Shown one piece after another: positions 43,407 through 52,280 of a DNA stretch of 64,000 nt. Position numbers and translations under genes: made by a program. The first letter of the stretch is position 1. Each line of letters opens with the position of its first letter. This DNA is from an uncultured Flavobacterium sp. (lineage in GTDB: Bacteria; Bacteroidota; Bacteroidia; Flavobacteriales; Flavobacteriaceae), in assembly GCA_937773775.1 (NCBI GenBank), contig CALJVL010000024.1, forward strand, positions 1 through 64,000. Reading direction: 5' to 3'. Under the pieces are notes generated by a model, which saw nothing but the letters and a program-made list of their open reading frames with translations, was not told where the DNA came from and searched no databases.

Positions 43407-44339
43407 TTAATTTTCTACGCCCCAATTTGCTAATTCATCTGCATTCCATAATTCTGGAAAAAAGATTCTCCTTTGGTACTTTGGGTGCATGTATTTTTTC
43501 CAATCGCTTCCGCCGGTAGCTTCGCCTGTACCCTGTCCGCTATCGATATATTTCCTAGCGGCATTCAAATGACCCATGACCCAGGTTATATTTACCGTAT
43601 GGTCGTAATGACGCATCGCTTTTACCAATTGTGGATTATCCTGGTCTGAATCTGGAAGCTGCTTGAATTTCTGCCATATATTTATGGTGTTGTATTCCTC
43701 CATATGTCTTAGAAAACTTCCCTTATACTTTCGCTCAAATTCTTCTAGTAAGAAGGACTTTTTTCCAGTTTTATAATCTTTACCTGCAGCCTGCCAATAT
43801 AAATGCTCGAACGCATGCTCATAAGCAGTCTTCCTATCTATTGCGTCTCTATATCGGTGATCAATAAGGTTGATTAAATCAGTAGAAGAAAATTCTATTA
43901 AGCGATATTGCGCACTTTGAAAACCACTTGCAGGAGTTAGCGTATTTCTAAACTTCATGTATTGTTCCACCTCCATACCGTCGCCCATTATATCGAAAGA
44001 AGTGGTTAACATATCAAAATACCGACTGATTCTAATTAACCTCTCCGCGAAAAAGTCAGCTTTAATGTTTTTGCAATAAGAGATCTGATTTATTTCCCAC
44101 AGAATCATTTTAAACAGTAATTCATTCACCTGATGATACATGATAAAAACCATTTCATCAGGAAGTGTTGTTCTTTGAATCTGTAAATTTAAGAGTGCAT
44201 CAGTCTGAATATAATCCCAGTAATTTATAGGTTTTGACCAAAGCAAACCTTCCAAATGTGTATCTGTTTTTTGATTTATGGATTCGTACTTAAGCTCGAT
44301 TTCCTTCAAAACAGCTTCTCTATTTCCACTAATTTTCAT
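43407..44339 (-). CDS. kynA: Tryptophan 2,3-dioxygenase
   Basis: Heme enzyme that opens the indole ring of tryptophan to N-formylkynurenine. The 310-residue length is normal. INYWDYIQTDALLNLQ, FIMYHQVNELLFKMILWEI (substrate/heme face) and FRNTLTPASGFQSAQYRLIEF are core helices. VNITWVMGHLNAARKYI with GTGEATGGSDWKKYM covers the C-terminal substrate loop. Its start overlaps the DUF3108 stop by 4 nt, so the two are co-translated. Confidence 0.95.
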   Translation of the reverse strand: MKISGNREAVLKEIELKYESINQKTDTHLEGLLWSKPINYWDYIQTDALLNLQIQRTTLPDEMVFIMYHQVNELLFKMILWEINQISYCKNIKADFFAERLIRISRYFDMLTTSFDIMGDGMEVEQYMKFRNTLTPASGFQSAQYRLIEFSSTDLINLIDHRYRDAIDRKTAYEHAFEHLYWQAAGKDYKTGKKSFLLEEFERKYKGSFLRHMEEYNTINIWQKFKQLPDSDQDNPQLVKAMRHYDHTVNITWVMGHLNAARKYIDSGQGTGEATGGSDWKKYMHPKYQRRIFFPELWNADELANWGVEN

Positions 44340-45109
44340 TGTAATTTTATTTTAAACGGATTATTCAATCCTTTAAACGCGTCTAAATCTGCTTTAATTG
44401 ACCCTACTGCAAGATCCGCCTTTATTCTAACAGGTAATCTATTTTTGTCATCTGATATCCAAACTGTTAAACTCTCCTGTTCCTTAAAAATACGCCCTGA
44501 TTGTACATAGGGCTTAAATACCATACAAGACACGATGCCAAATTTAGTCGTAATATCTTCACGGCCTACGAACTTTAACTTAAATTTTGTCGTTTCATCG
44601 TCAAAAAACATGTCGATTGCAATTGTTTCTCCTGGATTAATTTTGTCAATACTGGGATAGTTCCTCAGATAATAGAAAGAAGATAAAATATCTTGGGTGT
44701 TTTTTGGAATAACAAAGGTTTTTTCGTTTCCATGTTTATAATCTTTTACCAAAATACTATTGGCAGTTTGACTAAAAAAACCTTGCTGGTCTTTGGTATA
44801 ACCACCCTCATTAATTTTTCTTATAAATTGGTGCGGGTTACCAGATTCCCGATCGATATAACTTTCATATAAATCATCTACTTTAAAGAAAAATCGAGAC
44901 ATTCCAGTAGTATATCCTTTACCGACAACATGAAATGCTTTTTTGTTATTCACAACGGCATCTTTAACCTCTAGAGTAGCATAGCCTGCATTTACAAAGC
45001 CATAATGAATACGAAATTTAAACCATTCGCCAGTACCGTATGCTTCTTGCTTAGGTGTATCAAAACTTACGGTTACTATCAATAACAAGAATAGTATTAT
45101 TTTTTTCAT
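44336..45109 (-). CDS. DUF3108 exported protein
   Basis: A 257-residue protein with signal peptide MKKIILFLLLIVTVSFDTP. WFKFRIHYGFVNAGYATLEV is the usual start of DUF3108, followed by YTTGMSRFFFKVDDLYESYID, NTQDILSSFYYLRNYPSIDKI, and ESLTVWISDDKNRLPVRIKAD. The family is periplasmic or outer-membrane associated with unknown function. The 3' end overlaps kynA by 4 nt. It has its own promoter (45154-45184). Confidence 0.88.
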   Translation of the reverse strand: MKKIILFLLLIVTVSFDTPKQEAYGTGEWFKFRIHYGFVNAGYATLEVKDAVVNNKKAFHVVGKGYTTGMSRFFFKVDDLYESYIDRESGNPHQFIRKINEGGYTKDQQGFFSQTANSILVKDYKHGNEKTFVIPKNTQDILSSFYYLRNYPSIDKINPGETIAIDMFFDDETTKFKLKFVGREDITTKFGIVSCMVFKPYVQSGRIFKEQESLTVWISDDKNRLPVRIKADLAVGSIKADLDAFKGLNNPFKIKLQ

Positions 45110-45153
45110 AACTTACTTTACCTATTTATCGACTGCACTTGCAAATTTTGTTC

Positions 45154-45184
45154 CAAATATATTAAAACAAAAAAACTCAGTCAA
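45154..45184 (-). promoter_or_regulatory. Promoter of the DUF3108-kynA operon
   Basis: On the minus strand TTG (45184-45182) and TATATTTG (45161-45154) are 20 nt apart. The -33 box lies inside the terminator hairpin at 45172-45200. Confidence 0.6.
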
Positions 45185-45283
45185 ACAATGACTGAGTTTT
45201 TATGCTATTAACTAACCAAAAAACTATAAATTATGAAATTTATATCAATTCGGAAGGAAACCACCCCCTCCTTTTTGCGTGTG
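45172..45283 (-). ncRNA. Candidate small RNA with promoter and intrinsic terminator
   Basis: On the minus strand TACCTTTG (45291-45284) is a perfect -7 box; the -33 region is weak. A ~105-nt transcript starting near 45277 would carry three hairpins: GGAGG...CTTCC in the purine-rich 5' part, TATAAATT-TCAT-AATTTATA, and a terminator AAAACTCAGTCA/TGACTGAGTTTT with seven T (45200-45172). No AUG ORF lies on this strand. On the plus strand the same DNA has a 19-codon ORF (45233-45292, MKFISIRKETTPS..), a weaker reading. It sits between hpd and the DUF3108 gene. The RNA family is unrecognised. Confidence 0.5.
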
Positions 45284-45365
45284 CAAAGGTAGTCAACAAA
45301 ACTACATGTTTAAACTAAAAAACAAGTTTAACACAACATTGCTAAAATAACAAGCTGTTCATATA

Positions 45366-45395
45366 TTATTTTTTTACATAATGTAAAAAAAATAG
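45366..45395 (-). terminator. Possible terminator after hpd
   Basis: A TTTTTTTACAT/ATGTAAAAAAA palindrome lies directly after the stop at 45400. The stem is A/T only, so termination is uncertain. Confidence 0.4.
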
Positions 45396-45399
45396 GCTT

Positions 45400-46560
45400 T
45401 TATAGCGTTCCTCGCAATGCCTGCTCTCTCTCAATAGATTCAAATAGAGCCTTAAAGTTCCCTGCACCAAAACCTTTGGCTCCCATTCTTTGTATAATTT
45501 CAAAAAACAATGTCGGTCTATCCTGTACTGGTTTTGTGAAAATTTGTAATAAATACCCCTCTTCATCTGCATCTACCATGATTGCCAATCTCTCTAATTC
45601 ATTTAAATCTTCTTTCATCATTTTCATATGCTCCCCGAGTCGTTCCGGAATCGCTTCATAATAGGTATGTGGGGGCGCCGACAAAAATTCGACTCCTCTG
45701 GCCTTTAATTGACTTATTGTTTTAATGATGTCGTCTGTTGCAATGGCGATATGTTGTATTCCAGGTCCGCCATAAAAGTCAAGATATTCCTCAATTTGAG
45801 ATTTCTTCTTTCCTTCTGCAGGTTCGTTGATAGGAAATTTAATTCTTCCGTTTCCGTTAGACATAACTTTACTCATCAAGGCCGAGTACTCTGTGTTAAT
45901 TTGTTTGTCATCAAAAGAAAGGAAGTTTACAAATCCCATTACCTCTTCATAGAACTTAACCCAGGTATTCATTTCATTCCAACCAACATTTCCTACCATG
46001 TGGTCAATGTATTTTAAGCCTGTTGTTTCAGGGTTATAGTCGGACTTCCATTCTTTATAACCAGGCAAGAAAATACCTTTATAGTTTTTACGCTCCACAA
46101 AAATATGAACCGTCTCTCCGTAGGTATAAATTCCCGAACGCACTACTTCTCCAAATTCATCTTTCTCGGTTGTAGGCTCCATAAACGAGCGAGCACCACG
46201 TTTCATTGTTTCCTCATAGGCACTTGTAGCGTCTTCAACCCAAAGTGCAGCTACTTTCACTCCATCTCCATGTTTTCTCAGATGTTCGTGTATAGGAGAA
46301 TCCTGTATTAATGGTGTTGTAATTACGATGCGAACTTTATCTTGTTTCAGTACATAAGAAGTCCTGTCTCTTACTCCCGTTTCTAATCCGGCATACGCTA
46401 ACGATTGGTAGCCGAAGGCAGTTTTGTAATAGTGTGCCGATTGTTTTGCATTACCTACGTAGAATTCTACATAGTCAGTTCCTAGTAAGGGAAGGAAATC
46501 TTGCGCTCCTTCAAATATTTTCTCTAGCCCGTATTCTACTGATTTTACTTCTTTTGACAT
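45400..46560 (-). CDS. hpd: 4-hydroxyphenylpyruvate dioxygenase
   Basis: Converts 4-hydroxyphenylpyruvate to homogentisate in tyrosine catabolism. The ATG at 46560 (MSKEVKSVEYGLEKIF) gives 386 aa; the 20 extra residues in the track come from repeat-like DNA and are rejected. It has two vicinal-oxygen-chelate modules: FLPLLGTDYVEFYVGNAKQS and YIDHMVGNVGWNEMNTWVKF. GPGIQHIAIATDDIIKTI (His ligand), GVEFLSAPPHTYYEAIPERL and YLLQIFTKPVQDRPTLFFEI (Glu ligand) complete the iron site. hmgA, encoding the next enzyme, lies upstream in the same direction. Confidence 0.95.
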   Translation of the reverse strand: MSKEVKSVEYGLEKIFEGAQDFLPLLGTDYVEFYVGNAKQSAHYYKTAFGYQSLAYAGLETGVRDRTSYVLKQDKVRIVITTPLIQDSPIHEHLRKHGDGVKVAALWVEDATSAYEETMKRGARSFMEPTTEKDEFGEVVRSGIYTYGETVHIFVERKNYKGIFLPGYKEWKSDYNPETTGLKYIDHMVGNVGWNEMNTWVKFYEEVMGFVNFLSFDDKQINTEYSALMSKVMSNGNGRIKFPINEPAEGKKKSQIEEYLDFYGGPGIQHIAIATDDIIKTISQLKARGVEFLSAPPHTYYEAIPERLGEHMKMMKEDLNELERLAIMVDADEEGYLLQIFTKPVQDRPTLFFEIIQRMGAKGFGAGNFKALFESIEREQALRGTL

Positions 46561-46584
46561 GGCATTTCTTTTTTGAATTGGAAA

Positions 46585-46645
46585 ACCCGATTTTGAAACG
46601 CAGATAACGCGAATACTCACAGATTTACGCTGATTATATTAATTT
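46585..46645. repeat. Degenerate repeat-like intergenic block upstream of hpd
   Basis: The stretch containing AACGCAGATAACGCG and CACAGATTTACGCTGATT resembles the A/T-rich 'CACAGATTTACGCTGATT'-type intergenic repeats I recall from Bacteroidota genomes. It extends an ORF artificially upstream of the hpd ATG. Only one copy is seen in this window. Confidence 0.35.
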
Positions 46646-46758
46646 AAAAAGTATTGTTGTTTACACAAAAGACATAGCCCTAATGAAAGCGAGATCCTTT
46701 TTATTCTACACTTTCAGAATAAAAAGATATAACGCACAGCAGGAAGCAGCTCCTTATC

Positions 46759-47916
46759 CTACTCAACCCAGGATTTATAGTATTTTCCGTCATCTAGTCC
46801 CATTGCAGTTTCTGTTACCATTAGGGGTCGAAATGTATCAACCATTACGGCTAACTCATGAGTTTCTTTATGACCGATGCTTCTTTCCATTGCTCCGGGA
46901 GCTGGACCATGAGGAATTCCTTTTGGATGCAGGGTGATGTGCCCCTGCTCTATATTATTGCGACTCATAAAGTCCCCGTCTACATAGTATAACACCTCAT
47001 CACTGTCAATATTGCTATGATTGTATGGAGCTGGAATTGATTTTGGATGGTAATCATATAGCCTAGGGACAAAGGAACAAACAACAAATGTTGACGTTTC
47101 GAATGTTTGATGTACTGGTGGCGGTTGATGTACTCGCCCGGTAATTGGCTCAAAATTGTGAATACTGAATCCGTAAGGATAATTGTAGCCATCCCAGCCA
47201 ACTACATCAAAAGGATGTGTAGCATAAACTACTTCATGTATCATACCTTCCTTTTTGATTTTAATTAAAAAATCACCCTTTTCATCATGGGTTTCTAGTT
47301 CCGTTGGCAAAATAAAATCGCGTTCGCAAAATGGAGAATGCTCCAGATGCTGTCCAGATTCATTTTTATAACGTTTAGGAGTATAAAATGGCGCAAAGGA
47401 CTCAACATAAAACAGTCTGTTTACAGATGTTTCAAAATCAATTTGATATATAATTCCTCTCGGAATGATTAGGTAGTCGCCATATTCAAAGGGTATGTTT
47501 CCCATCATTGTGCGTAATTTCCCTTTTCCCTTGTGAATAAAAATCATTTCATCCGCGTCGGCATTTTTATAAAAATATTCACGCAATGACTTTTGTGGCG
47601 CCGCCAGACCTATTGTACAGTCTTTATTTACCAACATAGCTTTGCGACTGTCCAAGAAATCATCTTCAGGGTTCAAGTCAAATCCTTTTAATAATAATGA
47701 TTTTATGTTTTTACCAATGGCAATTTTGGGTTCAACGGAATAGGACTTTGTGATTTCTTTTACCTGTGTTGGTCTGTGAACATGATACAATAGGGAGGAG
47801 TTTCCATGAAAACCTTCCGTTCCAAATAATTGTTCATAATAGAACCCTCCACTTGGTTTTTGAAATTGCGTATGTCTTTTTTGGGGGAAATCCCCTAATT
47901 TATGGTATACTGGCAT
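46759..47916 (-). CDS. hmgA: Homogentisate 1,2-dioxygenase
   Basis: Opens the homogentisate ring to maleylacetoacetate. A 385-residue cupin-fold protein starting MPVYHKLGDFPQKRHTQF, in the compact Bacteroidota form. DEMIFIHKGKGKLRTMMGNI and GDYLIIPRGIIYQIDFET mark the cupin. ITGRVHQPPPVHQTFETSTF and NHSNIDSDEVLYYVDGDF carry iron ligands. HITLHPKGIPHGPAPGAME is the C-terminal signature. No fumarylacetoacetase gene is in this window. Confidence 0.94.
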   Translation of the reverse strand: MPVYHKLGDFPQKRHTQFQKPSGGFYYEQLFGTEGFHGNSSLLYHVHRPTQVKEITKSYSVEPKIAIGKNIKSLLLKGFDLNPEDDFLDSRKAMLVNKDCTIGLAAPQKSLREYFYKNADADEMIFIHKGKGKLRTMMGNIPFEYGDYLIIPRGIIYQIDFETSVNRLFYVESFAPFYTPKRYKNESGQHLEHSPFCERDFILPTELETHDEKGDFLIKIKKEGMIHEVVYATHPFDVVGWDGYNYPYGFSIHNFEPITGRVHQPPPVHQTFETSTFVVCSFVPRLYDYHPKSIPAPYNHSNIDSDEVLYYVDGDFMSRNNIEQGHITLHPKGIPHGPAPGAMERSIGHKETHELAVMVDTFRPLMVTETAMGLDDGKYYKSWVE

Positions 47917-48100
47917 GATTTTTTTATTTATAAGTTTAACAGTTTAAAGTTGAGATTACTTTATAACGATTTGCGTTAAATCAAAAAATAGTTGCTCACT
48001 CAGGATTTCTCTTGATGAGGAATTGAAGATAATCCAACAAACCGTTCCATTTCTTTTTCATTTTAACAAATATCGGAATTTTTATTGATATAGTTTGAAT

Positions 48101-50305
48101 TTAAAATAAAAATCCAACACTAAACATAGTATATCCCTCCTGATTTTCAGGTGACCAAGAATGTTTTATTTCGACAGGGCCTATTACCGTTTCAAGTCCA
48201 TATCCAATTGCATAACCCGAATATTTAGGCAGTGAAACCCAATTAACAGATTCAAAAATCCTGTCCCCTAGGTTCGCATAATTGGCAGAAAAATTAAGGT
48301 GATTGTTTTTATAGAACTCATAATCGAAGGTTAACGTAGACTTTACGTAACTATTGCCAGCAATACTTAAAAGATCATAGCCATAAAAATGTCTGAAGTT
48401 ATTTATAGTATTATACCCATATCCTCCCAGAACGAAATTAAAAAAACTTACACTATCATTGCCAAAAGAAAAACCAGCCTCTGTTTGAATTTTAATTGTA
48501 GCGTCTTTAAAAATTGTTGCGGCCACACCAAAGTCCGCCTTTGCGATAGAAAAAGTATTAAACTGCTTAGTATAGTTTGAGGAAAGCAAATAGGACTGTA
48601 TATCGCCAGAAAAATACCAGCCTTTTTTAGGAAAATATTTGTCATCAAATGAGTCATACTTCATATATCCAAAAACACTTAGATAATCGCTCCTATCTAT
48701 GATAGGGTCTATAGTAGCTAAGGTTTCCGACTTGATTTTTAAAAATTTATACTCAATGCCACCGCCTATCAAAAATTTCTGTACAAATAACGATTGAAAA
48801 TAAACCTGATTCGTTACATCCGAAAAGTCAATGTTAATTGCGTTTAAACCCAAAGACTCAAAATCTAAACTACTTATATCACTAGTAACATTTCTATTAA
48901 ATTGATTTAAAAATGATTTAAAACCAAAACTCAAATTGTATCCGTTTTCGATGTAGTAATCAAAATTATACCTAAAATTATCTCCCAACACTACATCTAA
49001 TGATGCGATGTCATTTTTAAACAATGTTCTCTTACGGGTTAAGTTTATTAACACACCACTTTTGAACAGTCCATCATAGTGCATTCCAAACTTCAAATAG
49101 GTTTTAATTGGATTCTCCTTCAAATAAAGGTTTAAGTCATCTCCCCCCTTGTTTGCGTCGAACAAATAATTTATGACGCTAAAGTTATTTGTTGAATTAA
49201 TGTTGTTAATCCCAACCTCCAACTGTTTATAACTAATTGTTGATCCTGGTTTAAATCTCAATTTCCCAAGAACATAGTCTTTTGTAAAGTTGTTTAATTG
49301 AGCAATATTTATATTCTTTATGTGTAAACTGTCCGGTTGAATTCTTAATTTAGGTTTTTTGTACTGTATTGAATCATTGCGCCCTAATTCTTTCATTCTC
49401 TCAAATACAGAAAAAGCAGCCTCTTCTCCTTTTTCAATAATTTCTTTTCCTTTATCGAACGATATCACTCCAAATTCTGTAATATCAGGCTTGATATAAA
49501 TATCAGTTTTAAGGACATCGCCTTTCATTTTTTCTATCGAATGCAGATTCGTAATTTGGACTAAAATTTTTGTGGCATCCTTAAGGGTAGATCTATCTCT
49601 TAAGTCATCTTGTACATCCACTCCAATAATAACATCTGCTCCCAGCTTCCTAACCTCGTCGATAGGATAGTTATTAGTGACACCGCCATCAACTAAAAGT
49701 TGCCCATCAATTTCAACTGGAGAAAATAACGACGGAAATGCAGAGCTAGCGAGTAGGGCCTCAGCCAAATTTCCTTTATTCAACATGACCTGTTTACCCG
49801 TTTCAATATCAGACCCTATGCATAAAAAAGGAATCGACAAATTATTGAAGTCTCTTACATGCCTTACATTCCTGGTGATCCTACTTAATAAATTAAAGTT
49901 ATAAAGTCCCTTTGATAAAGCTTGTGGTATACTAATGCTGAACTTATTGAAAGGTAAAACGAGTGCATACAGTTCATCGTTTCTTTTTTCATAAAAATTT
50001 TTTGAGGACCTTGGAATGAAATCATTTATCAATTCATTAAAGTTGGTCGTCTGGAAAATAGAATCAATTTGTGCAGCATTATATCCTGTAGCGTATAAAC
50101 CCCCTACAACAGCACCCATACTCGTTCCCCCTATATAATCAACCTTAACGCCTGCGTCTTCCAGTACTTTCAAAACTCCTATATGTGCAAATCCTTTTGC
50201 TCCACCACCGCTTAAAACTAAACCTACTTTTGGTTTGTCATACTCTTGTGAAAACATCGCCAAATAACTGAAAAATATAAGGGTTAGAAAGAAATGTCTT
50301 TTCAT
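48101..50305 (-). CDS. Patatin-like phospholipase with POTRA and BamA-like barrel
   Basis: About 734 aa from the ATG at 50305 (MKRHFFLTLIFFSYLAMFSQ signal). The track start at 50341 adds 12 residues and is less likely. The N-terminal patatin domain has the oxyanion GGGAKGFAHIGVLKVL, the nucleophile YIGGTSMGAVVGGLYATGY and the catalytic Asp LLVDGGVTNNYP. A POTRA-like segment (LRIQPDSLHIKNINIAQLNN, ...) follows, then a surface-antigen/BamA-type barrel ending GYTMFSVGFLF. The architecture matches PlpD-like autotransporter lipases. Phospholipase activity is inferred. The gene is 50 nt downstream of uvrC. Confidence 0.9.
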   Translation of the reverse strand: MKRHFFLTLIFFSYLAMFSQEYDKPKVGLVLSGGGAKGFAHIGVLKVLEDAGVKVDYIGGTSMGAVVGGLYATGYNAAQIDSIFQTTNFNELINDFIPRSSKNFYEKRNDELYALVLPFNKFSISIPQALSKGLYNFNLLSRITRNVRHVRDFNNLSIPFLCIGSDIETGKQVMLNKGNLAEALLASSAFPSLFSPVEIDGQLLVDGGVTNNYPIDEVRKLGADVIIGVDVQDDLRDRSTLKDATKILVQITNLHSIEKMKGDVLKTDIYIKPDITEFGVISFDKGKEIIEKGEEAAFSVFERMKELGRNDSIQYKKPKLRIQPDSLHIKNINIAQLNNFTKDYVLGKLRFKPGSTISYKQLEVGINNINSTNNFSVINYLFDANKGGDDLNLYLKENPIKTYLKFGMHYDGLFKSGVLINLTRKRTLFKNDIASLDVVLGDNFRYNFDYYIENGYNLSFGFKSFLNQFNRNVTSDISSLDFESLGLNAINIDFSDVTNQVYFQSLFVQKFLIGGGIEYKFLKIKSETLATIDPIIDRSDYLSVFGYMKYDSFDDKYFPKKGWYFSGDIQSYLLSSNYTKQFNTFSIAKADFGVAATIFKDATIKIQTEAGFSFGNDSVSFFNFVLGGYGYNTINNFRHFYGYDLLSIAGNSYVKSTLTFDYEFYKNNHLNFSANYANLGDRIFESVNWVSLPKYSGYAIGYGLETVIGPVEIKHSWSPENQEGYTMFSVGFLF

Positions 50306-50355
50306 AAAGCTTTTTTTATTTGTGAGATTGCTATTTCTCATTATTTACCTTAAAG

Positions 50356-52155
50356 TCATTCCTTTATGGTTTTGTAAAAGTCGACTATTTTTTTCGCTTT
50401 TGACATGCCAATAACATCTGAAATTTCTTTTTCTGTTGCCAACTTTATTCTTTTAACACTTTTAAAATGTTGGATTAAAGCCAGCATCGTTTTTTCACCT
50501 ATTCCAGGAATGGATTCTATTGATGAATTTAATGCCGCTTTACTTCTCTGGTCTCTATGATGAGTTATCCCGAATCGATGCGCTTCATTACGCAATTGTT
50601 GGATTACCTTAAGCGTTTCTGATTTTTTATCTAAATATAACGGAATAGAATCTCCTGGATAGAACAACTCCTCAAGTCTTTTCGCAATACCAATGATGGC
50701 TATTTTACCCCTCAAATCCAATTCGTCAATACTTTTCAGCGCCGCTGACAATTGCCCTTTCCCTCCATCGATAATTATCAGTTGCGGTAAAGGCTGGTTT
50801 TCTTCGACAAGCCTTTTGTAACGACGATAAACAACCTCAGTCATAGACGCAAAATCATCCGGGCCCTCGACTGTCTTTATATTAAAATGACGATAATCTT
50901 TCTTACTTGGCTTTCCATCCTTGAAAACCACACAGGCCGCCACTGGGTTCGTACCCTGAATATTCGAATTGTCAAAACACTCGATATGCCTTGGTTCAAA
51001 TGGCAATCGCAAATCTTTCTGCATTTGTGTCATGATTCGATTAGTATGTCTGTCAGGATCTACAATCTGCAACTGTTTTAACTGCTCGATCCTGTAAAAT
51101 TTAGCGTTGCGAATAGAAAGATCCAAAATCTGCTTTTTATCCCCCAACTGCGGTACGGTAACTTTTATGTTTTCGCCTAAGTCTACTAAAAAAGGAACAA
51201 GAACTTCTCGAGACAATAATTGAAACCGTTCCCTCAATTCAATAATCGCCAGCTCTAATAACTCTTCATCCGTCTCTTCCAGTTTTTTCTTTATTTCCAT
51301 GGTGTGTGAGCGAATAATCGATCCATGGGAAATTTGTAAAAAATTCACATATGCAGCGCTTTCATCTGAAACTATAGAGAACACATCAATATTGGTGATT
51401 TTTGGATTTATGATTGTGGAACGCGATTGGTAATTCTCGAGCACCTCAATTTTCTCTTTTATTTTTTGAGCTTCTTCAAAATGCATATTTTGAGCCAACT
51501 CCGTCATCACCTTTTTAAAGTCTTTCATGCTTTCTTTAAAATTTCCTTTAAGAATTTCACGAATGGCATCGACTTGCTTTTGATAATTTTCTAAAGATTC
51601 ATAGCCTTCACATGGGCCTTTGCAGTTTCCAATATGATATTCAAGACAAACTTTAAATTTTCCCGTTTCTACATTTGACTTACTCAAATCATAATTACAA
51701 CTACGAAGCGGATACAATTCCTTTATAAGCTCTAATATGGTGTTAACAGTCTTAAAACTAGTATAAGGACCAAAATACTCAGAGCCATCCTTGACGACTC
51801 TTCTTGTGGCAAAAATGCGTGAAAAAGGCTCTTTCTTAATACACAACCAAGGGTAGCTTTTGTCATCACGCAACAACACATTGTAACGAGGCTGTAGCGT
51901 TTTTATGAGGTTGTTTTCCAATAAAAGTGCGTCTGTCTCTGTAGGCACTACTATATGCTTAATAGTAACAATCTTCTTTACAAGCACATTCGTTTTGGCC
52001 GTATCGTGAATCTTATTAAAATAGGAAGAAACTCTCTTTTTTAAATTTTTTGCCTTACCAACATACAATATTTTACCTTCCTTATCGTAATATTGATATA
52101 CACCAGGGCCGTCTGGTAAAGTCTTTATTTGGAGCTCGAGAGTTGGGTTTTGCAT
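50356..52155 (-). CDS. uvrC: Excinuclease ABC subunit C
   Basis: Dual-incision nuclease of nucleotide-excision repair. The 599-residue length is normal. The N-terminal GIY-YIG domain is LPDGPGVYQYYDKEGKILYVGKAKNLKKRVSSYF. A UvrB-binding UVR motif lies near FEEAQKIKEKIEVLENYQ. The RNase H-like C-terminal endonuclease has HIECFDNSNIQGTNPVAACV and LIIIDGGKGQLSAALKSI, and a HhH pair closes it (SIPGIGEKTMLALIQHF). Confidence 0.97.
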   Translation of the reverse strand: MQNPTLELQIKTLPDGPGVYQYYDKEGKILYVGKAKNLKKRVSSYFNKIHDTAKTNVLVKKIVTIKHIVVPTETDALLLENNLIKTLQPRYNVLLRDDKSYPWLCIKKEPFSRIFATRRVVKDGSEYFGPYTSFKTVNTILELIKELYPLRSCNYDLSKSNVETGKFKVCLEYHIGNCKGPCEGYESLENYQKQVDAIREILKGNFKESMKDFKKVMTELAQNMHFEEAQKIKEKIEVLENYQSRSTIINPKITNIDVFSIVSDESAAYVNFLQISHGSIIRSHTMEIKKKLEETDEELLELAIIELRERFQLLSREVLVPFLVDLGENIKVTVPQLGDKKQILDLSIRNAKFYRIEQLKQLQIVDPDRHTNRIMTQMQKDLRLPFEPRHIECFDNSNIQGTNPVAACVVFKDGKPSKKDYRHFNIKTVEGPDDFASMTEVVYRRYKRLVEENQPLPQLIIIDGGKGQLSAALKSIDELDLRGKIAIIGIAKRLEELFYPGDSIPLYLDKKSETLKVIQQLRNEAHRFGITHHRDQRSKAALNSSIESIPGIGEKTMLALIQHFKSVKRIKLATEKEISDVIGMSKAKKIVDFYKTIKE

Positions 52156-52280
52156 TTTATTGATCTTTCACAAAGACACACAGCAGCATTTAGTGATGCG
52201 TGGGGTTTTATTAAATTGAATTTGATTCCAAATTTACGAATTACAAATAATAATTTCTACATTTAGACTTTTTATTACCC

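Noticed and set aside
45233-45292. 19-codon plus-strand ORF in the candidate small RNA
   Set aside because: The best promoter and terminator are on the other strand, and there is no good ribosome-binding site; kept only as an alternative reading.
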